Below are positions 14,847-17,670 of a DNA stretch of 17,670 bases, one piece after another (positions within the stretch are counted from its first letter, which is position 1; the number at the start of each line of letters is the position of its first letter). Both the position numbers and the translations under genes were made by a program. The notes below the pieces were generated by a model. The model ran no database searches. It had not been told where the DNA came from and saw nothing but the letters and a program-made list of their open reading frames with translations. This DNA is from Desulfobacterales bacterium (GTDB taxonomy: Bacteria; Desulfobacterota; Desulfobacteria; Desulfobacterales; Desulfobacteraceae). The stretch lies in contig JAKSBB010000300.1 of the NCBI GenBank assembly GCA_022361315.1, positions 1 to 17,670 on the forward strand. Reading direction: 5' to 3'.

Positions 14847-14862
14847 GAACGAGCGCTCGGTC
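14847..14862 (-). promoter_or_regulatory. TetR-type operator upstream of the lyase-like gene
   Basis: Minus-strand reading GACCGAGCGCTCGTTC; with one more base on each side the dyad is TGACCGAGCGCTCGTTCA. It starts 8 bp downstream of the -10 element, covering the predicted transcription start, where a bound repressor would block initiation or early elongation. It differs from the tetR operator at one of 16 positions. Confidence 0.72.
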
Positions 14863-14870
14863 ACAGCTCG

Positions 14871-14900
14871 ATATTAGATTTATTTAAAAGATCTTGTCAA
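14871..14900 (-). promoter_or_regulatory. Near-consensus promoter of the lyase-like gene
   Basis: A perfect TTGACA -35 (14900-14895), an 18-bp spacer and TAATAT -10 (14876-14871) on the minus strand. It implies a leader of about 165 bases, in which I find no leader peptide or recognisable riboswitch. Confidence 0.7.
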
Positions 14901-15160
14901 TGCTTTTTTGTGTTCAGGCCACCTGTGGACAGAAATCAATGGATACGGGGGGCTTGAAAAATGGGCTTCCCGGGGAAATTACCCAAATACCACAAAGTAG
15001 AGTTTGTATTTTACAAGCACCCGGCGAAATGATAATCTGACTGGTAATTCACCAATGATAAAAAGCGGTTCCGGAAAAAAGCCTCCGTTCGGTCTTGGTC
15101 ATCGCCTTGCCACCGGAGGTAAAAGCAAACAAAATCATCGTCATCCCTTCTGGAGCAGAT
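14901..15160. other. Intergenic remainder before the second kinase gene
   Basis: Beyond the lyase promoter this stretch has no convincing ORF or RNA gene. It must hold the promoter of the plus-strand kinase. The best candidate is TTTACA (15012-15017), a 17-bp spacer and TAATCT (15035-15040), a weak match. CCTCCG (15082-15087) and CGGAGG (15114-15119) form a 6-bp stem with a long loop. Confidence 0.4.
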
Positions 15161-17670
15161 ATGATAAATGATCAGTCCATCATCGTTTCACCGTTTTCAC
15201 CTTCGGTTTTAAAACGGTTCTGTCTGTTTTTATTCCCTGTTTTCTGCCTTCTCTTGGGGTGTGCGGTTTACATTTATCATATCCAGGTATCTTCGGATCT
15301 ATCCATGCACCGGGATCATGAAATCCATCAGGTAGGGGTGGGTAAAAGTTATATCTCGGGCGAATTGTCCCCGGTCATCCAGGACGTGAAATTCATCGTT
15401 CAAATGGTGGAAAACACTGCCAATCAAGGGGTATCTCATGAAGAACATCTGATGCAACTCACCCCGTTTCTTCTCAAATTCGGCAGCACCCACAACCGGT
15501 ATGATCAAATCCGCTATATTGATGCCTCAGGCATGGAAACGGTCCGCATCAACAACACGGAGACAGGGACCGTTGCCGTCACCGGAAATGACCTCCAGTT
15601 CAAAGGCGGCCGTTACTATTTCAAAGATGCCGTACACCTTAAAAAGGGTCAGATCTACTTCTCCCCCTTTGACCTGAATGTAGAAGAAGGCGACATTGAA
15701 ACCCCCATTAAACCGATGATAAGAATCGCCGGGCCGGTTTACGACGCGGACAACCGCCTGATAGGGATTGTGGTGTTAAACTACCTTGGCCGGTTCCTGA
15801 TTGAAAAACTCAACACGGTGAGATCAGATACCGGTACATCTCTGATGTTGCTCAACAAAGACGGATATTGGCTCAAGGGGATGCGCCCCGAAGATGAATG
15901 GGGATTCATGTTCAAAACGAAGCAGGGCATCAGCTTCAGAACAAAATTTCCGAATCTCTGGTCCAAGGTATCCGGGAACCGTCAGGGACAGTTGGAAACC
16001 TCGGAAGGCCTCTTAACATTTACAACGGTATTTCCCTTGGCAGAAAAGGTGCCACCTGTTGAAGGCACCTCCCAACGCAATGAGACCTATTATTGGAAAA
16101 TTGTCTCTTTAATCCCGATTCCCCTCTATACCGGAAATCAGGTGCTGTGGTTTAAAGGAATAGTAATCTTTTGCACCACAGCCTTTCTTATCCTGGGTGG
16201 TATTTCATGGCGCCTGTCCTGGCTGTCCGCAATGAAGCAGAAAACGGATGAGGTATTACGCCGTTCTCACCAGGCACTGGAAACCCGGGTGCAGGAAAGA
16301 ACCCGTGATCTTGCGGCTTCCAACCAACAGCTCCGGGAGGCTTTTGAATCAACAAAACAGGCCCGGCTTGATCTGACCGTCAGTGAAAAGCGGTTCCGTC
16401 TTTTGGTGGACACCATGCCCGAGGGACTGGTGGTCATCGACCGGGATGGAATGGTTACCTATGCAAACACCCAAATGGGGAAACTGCTGGGAATGTCCAC
16501 CGGAGAGATCACGGGGAACCATTGGACTGTTTTTTTTGACGACATCAACCGCATGATTTTTAAAGCCCAGCGGAATAGACGAAAGAAAGGGGAGGCAACG
16601 CCCTACGAAATTTCATGGCTTACAAAAACGAAGGGACCGGTTCTCACCCTGGTTTCACCTGCCATTATCCGGGATGAGGCCGGCGCCTTTAACGGCAGTT
16701 TCGGTATCGTTTCCGATATCACCCACCGTAAACGGGCGGAAAAAACCATTCAGCTGAACCGGGACCGCCTCAAGGCACTTCTGGATCTAAGCCGGATGGA
16801 AGACCGTTCGGAACAGGAACTGGCCGACTTTGCACTGGAACAGGGTGTCCGCCTGACAGAGAGCCAGGGGGGATATTTTCATTTTTATGACCAGGACCTG
16901 GAAACCATCCTTCTCACCTCATGGTCGGAAGGGGTGCTCAAGATATGCGAATCGGCAAAGGGCAATCATTATTCCCTGTCAGAAGCCGGCATCTGGGCGG
17001 ATTGCATCCGCAAGGGAGCTCCCGTGATCCACAACGATTTCCAGAAGAGGTCGGATCGCAAAGGCTATCCTGAGGGGCATTTTCATGTACACCGTCATAT
17101 GAGTATCCCGGTGTATGACGATGACCGGCTTATCGCCATTGCCGGGGTGGGGAACAAAACGGCGCCCTATGACCATACCGACGTAGAACAGCTGACGCTG
17201 CTCATGACGGAAACCTGGCGGATCATTTCCAAAAAAAGGGTGAAGCGGCAGCTTACCGCTTCGGAAGCCAGACACCGGACCATGATGGAGGCCATGGATG
17301 ATCCCGTGTATATCTGCGCCCCGGACTTCACCATTTCCTATATGAATCCGGCCATGGTCAAATGGTTAGGGGAGGACTTTGTAGGTGCCCATTGCTACGA
17401 AGCGATCTATGACAGAACCGAAATCTGTCCCTGGTGCCGGTTTGATGAGGTGGTGGCCGGAGAACACTGCCGTTATACTCTGCTGAACCCACGGGACGGC
17501 CGCCAATATAATGTTTCAAACTCACCCATCGCCACCGATGACAATGCCGTTGCCAAATTCACCATATTCAGAGACATTTCGGAATCCCTGAATTTGGAGA
17601 AACAGCTTCGCCATGTCCAGAAACTTGAGGCCATCGGCACCCTTGCCGGCGGTATTGCCCACGACTTCAA
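15161..17670 (+). CDS. Cache-PAS-GAF-PAS sensor histidine kinase (3' end beyond window)
   Basis: The first 836 codons of a large membrane kinase. TM1 (about 20-40) and TM2 (about 328-350) enclose a periplasmic region resembling a double Cache ligand-binding domain, with [15 protein letters not shown] and the paired-domain segment [20 protein letters not shown]. In the cytoplasm come a coiled coil (about 358-408), PAS1 (about 408-525, starting [20 protein letters not shown]), GAF (about 545-690) and PAS2 (about 701-815). HisKA follows, with [15 protein letters not shown], phospho-acceptor His834. The sequence ends two residues later, so the ATPase domain and any receiver lie outside. PAS2 holds Cys745 and a CPWC pair (Cys756, Cys759). 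GGAG sits 6 bases before the ATG. It is divergent from the lyase-like gene. Signal and target are unknown. Confidence 0.92.
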   Translation, partial: MINDQSIIVSPFSPSVLKRFCLFLFPVFCLLLGCAVYIYHIQVSSDLSMHRDHEIHQVGVGKSYISGELSPVIQDVKFIVQMVENTANQGVSHEEHLMQLTPFLLKFGSTHNRYDQIRYIDASGMETVRINNTETGTVAVTGNDLQFKGGRYYFKDAVHLKKGQIYFSPFDLNVEEGDIETPIKPMIRIAGPVYDADNRLIGIVVLNYLGRFLIEKLNTVRSDTGTSLMLLNKDGYWLKGMRPEDEWGFMFKTKQGISFRTKFPNLWSKVSGNRQGQLETSEGLLTFTTVFPLAEKVPPVEGTSQRNETYYWKIVSLIPIPLYTGNQVLWFKGIVIFCTTAFLILGGISWRLSWLSAMKQKTDEVLRRSHQALETRVQERTRDLAASNQQLREAFESTKQARLDLTVSEKRFRLLVDTMPEGLVVIDRDGMVTYANTQMGKLLGMSTGEITGNHWTVFFDDINRMIFKAQRNRRKKGEATPYEISWLTKTKGPVLTLVSPAIIRDEAGAFNGSFGIVSDITHRKRAEKTIQLNRDRLKALLDLSRMEDRSEQELADFALEQGVRLTESQGGYFHFYDQDLETILLTSWSEGVLKICESAKGNHYSLSEAGIWADCIRKGAPVIHNDFQKRSDRKGYPEGHFHVHRHMSIPVYDDDRLIAIAGVGNKTAPYDHTDVEQLTLLMTETWRIISKKRVKRQLTASEARHRTMMEAMDDPVYICAPDFTISYMNPAMVKWLGEDFVGAHCYEAIYDRTEICPWCRFDEVVAGEHCRYTLLNPRDGRQYNVSNSPIATDDNAVAKFTIFRDISESLNLEKQLRHVQKLEAIGTLAGGIAHDF

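Noticed and set aside
15071..15120. AAAAGCCTCCG-type segment and stem as a cyclic-di-GMP (GEMM) riboswitch before the second kinase
   Set aside because: The remaining conserved GEMM bases and paired helices are absent; only a 6-bp stem with a long loop can be drawn.

Overview
The window reads as ordinary chromosomal DNA from a metabolically versatile, signalling-rich Gram-negative bacterium. The mix of a fused B12-dependent acyl-CoA mutase, two TauE/SafE-type (TSUP) permeases, a CheX-type phosphatase, periplasmic binding proteins and large Cache/PAS/GAF histidine kinases fits Desulfobacterota (the Desulfobacteraceae/Desulfosarcina type of genome) best. That assignment is inference from gene content, because no rRNA or other marker gene is present. 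I see no insertion sequence, phage gene, tRNA, rRNA or CRISPR array.

Layout from left to right. The first 3.4 kb hold the 5' 816 codons of icmF on the minus strand (the 3' end lies outside the window), preceded by a TetR-family regulator gene on the same strand. A class I fructose-bisphosphate aldolase follows (3593-4633, minus). Next are a family 3 periplasmic binding protein (4851-5609, minus), two convergent TSUP membrane proteins (5781-6527 plus; 6544-7341 minus) and a universal stress protein with a strong intrinsic terminator (7493-7915, minus).

The middle is a signalling block. A plus-strand CheX-like phosphatase domain fused to two tandem helix-turn-helix modules (8190-9062) converges on a three-gene minus-strand operon. 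That operon encodes a family 1 sugar-type periplasmic binding protein, a large membrane histidine kinase with a long helical sensor region, and a response regulator whose output is a short four-cysteine module (13337 down to 9074). To its right is an HMG-CoA-lyase-like gene (13521-14699, minus), then a 461-bp intergenic region, then the first 836 codons of a second histidine kinase (15161-17670, plus), cut just after its phospho-acceptor histidine.

The most interesting non-coding signal is a 16-bp operator-like dyad, GACCGAGCGCTCGYTC in minus-strand reading. It occurs in front of the tetR gene, in front of the HMG-CoA-lyase-like gene 11.5 kb away, and in a degenerate form in the tetR-icmF gap. 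At the lyase gene it sits directly behind a near-consensus promoter. This suggests that the TetR protein represses itself, icmF and the distant lyase-like gene as one acyl-CoA catabolic regulon. The other candidate novelties are the CheX-HTH-HTH fusion and the binding protein-kinase-regulator triad, which has neither a transporter permease nor a DNA-binding output.
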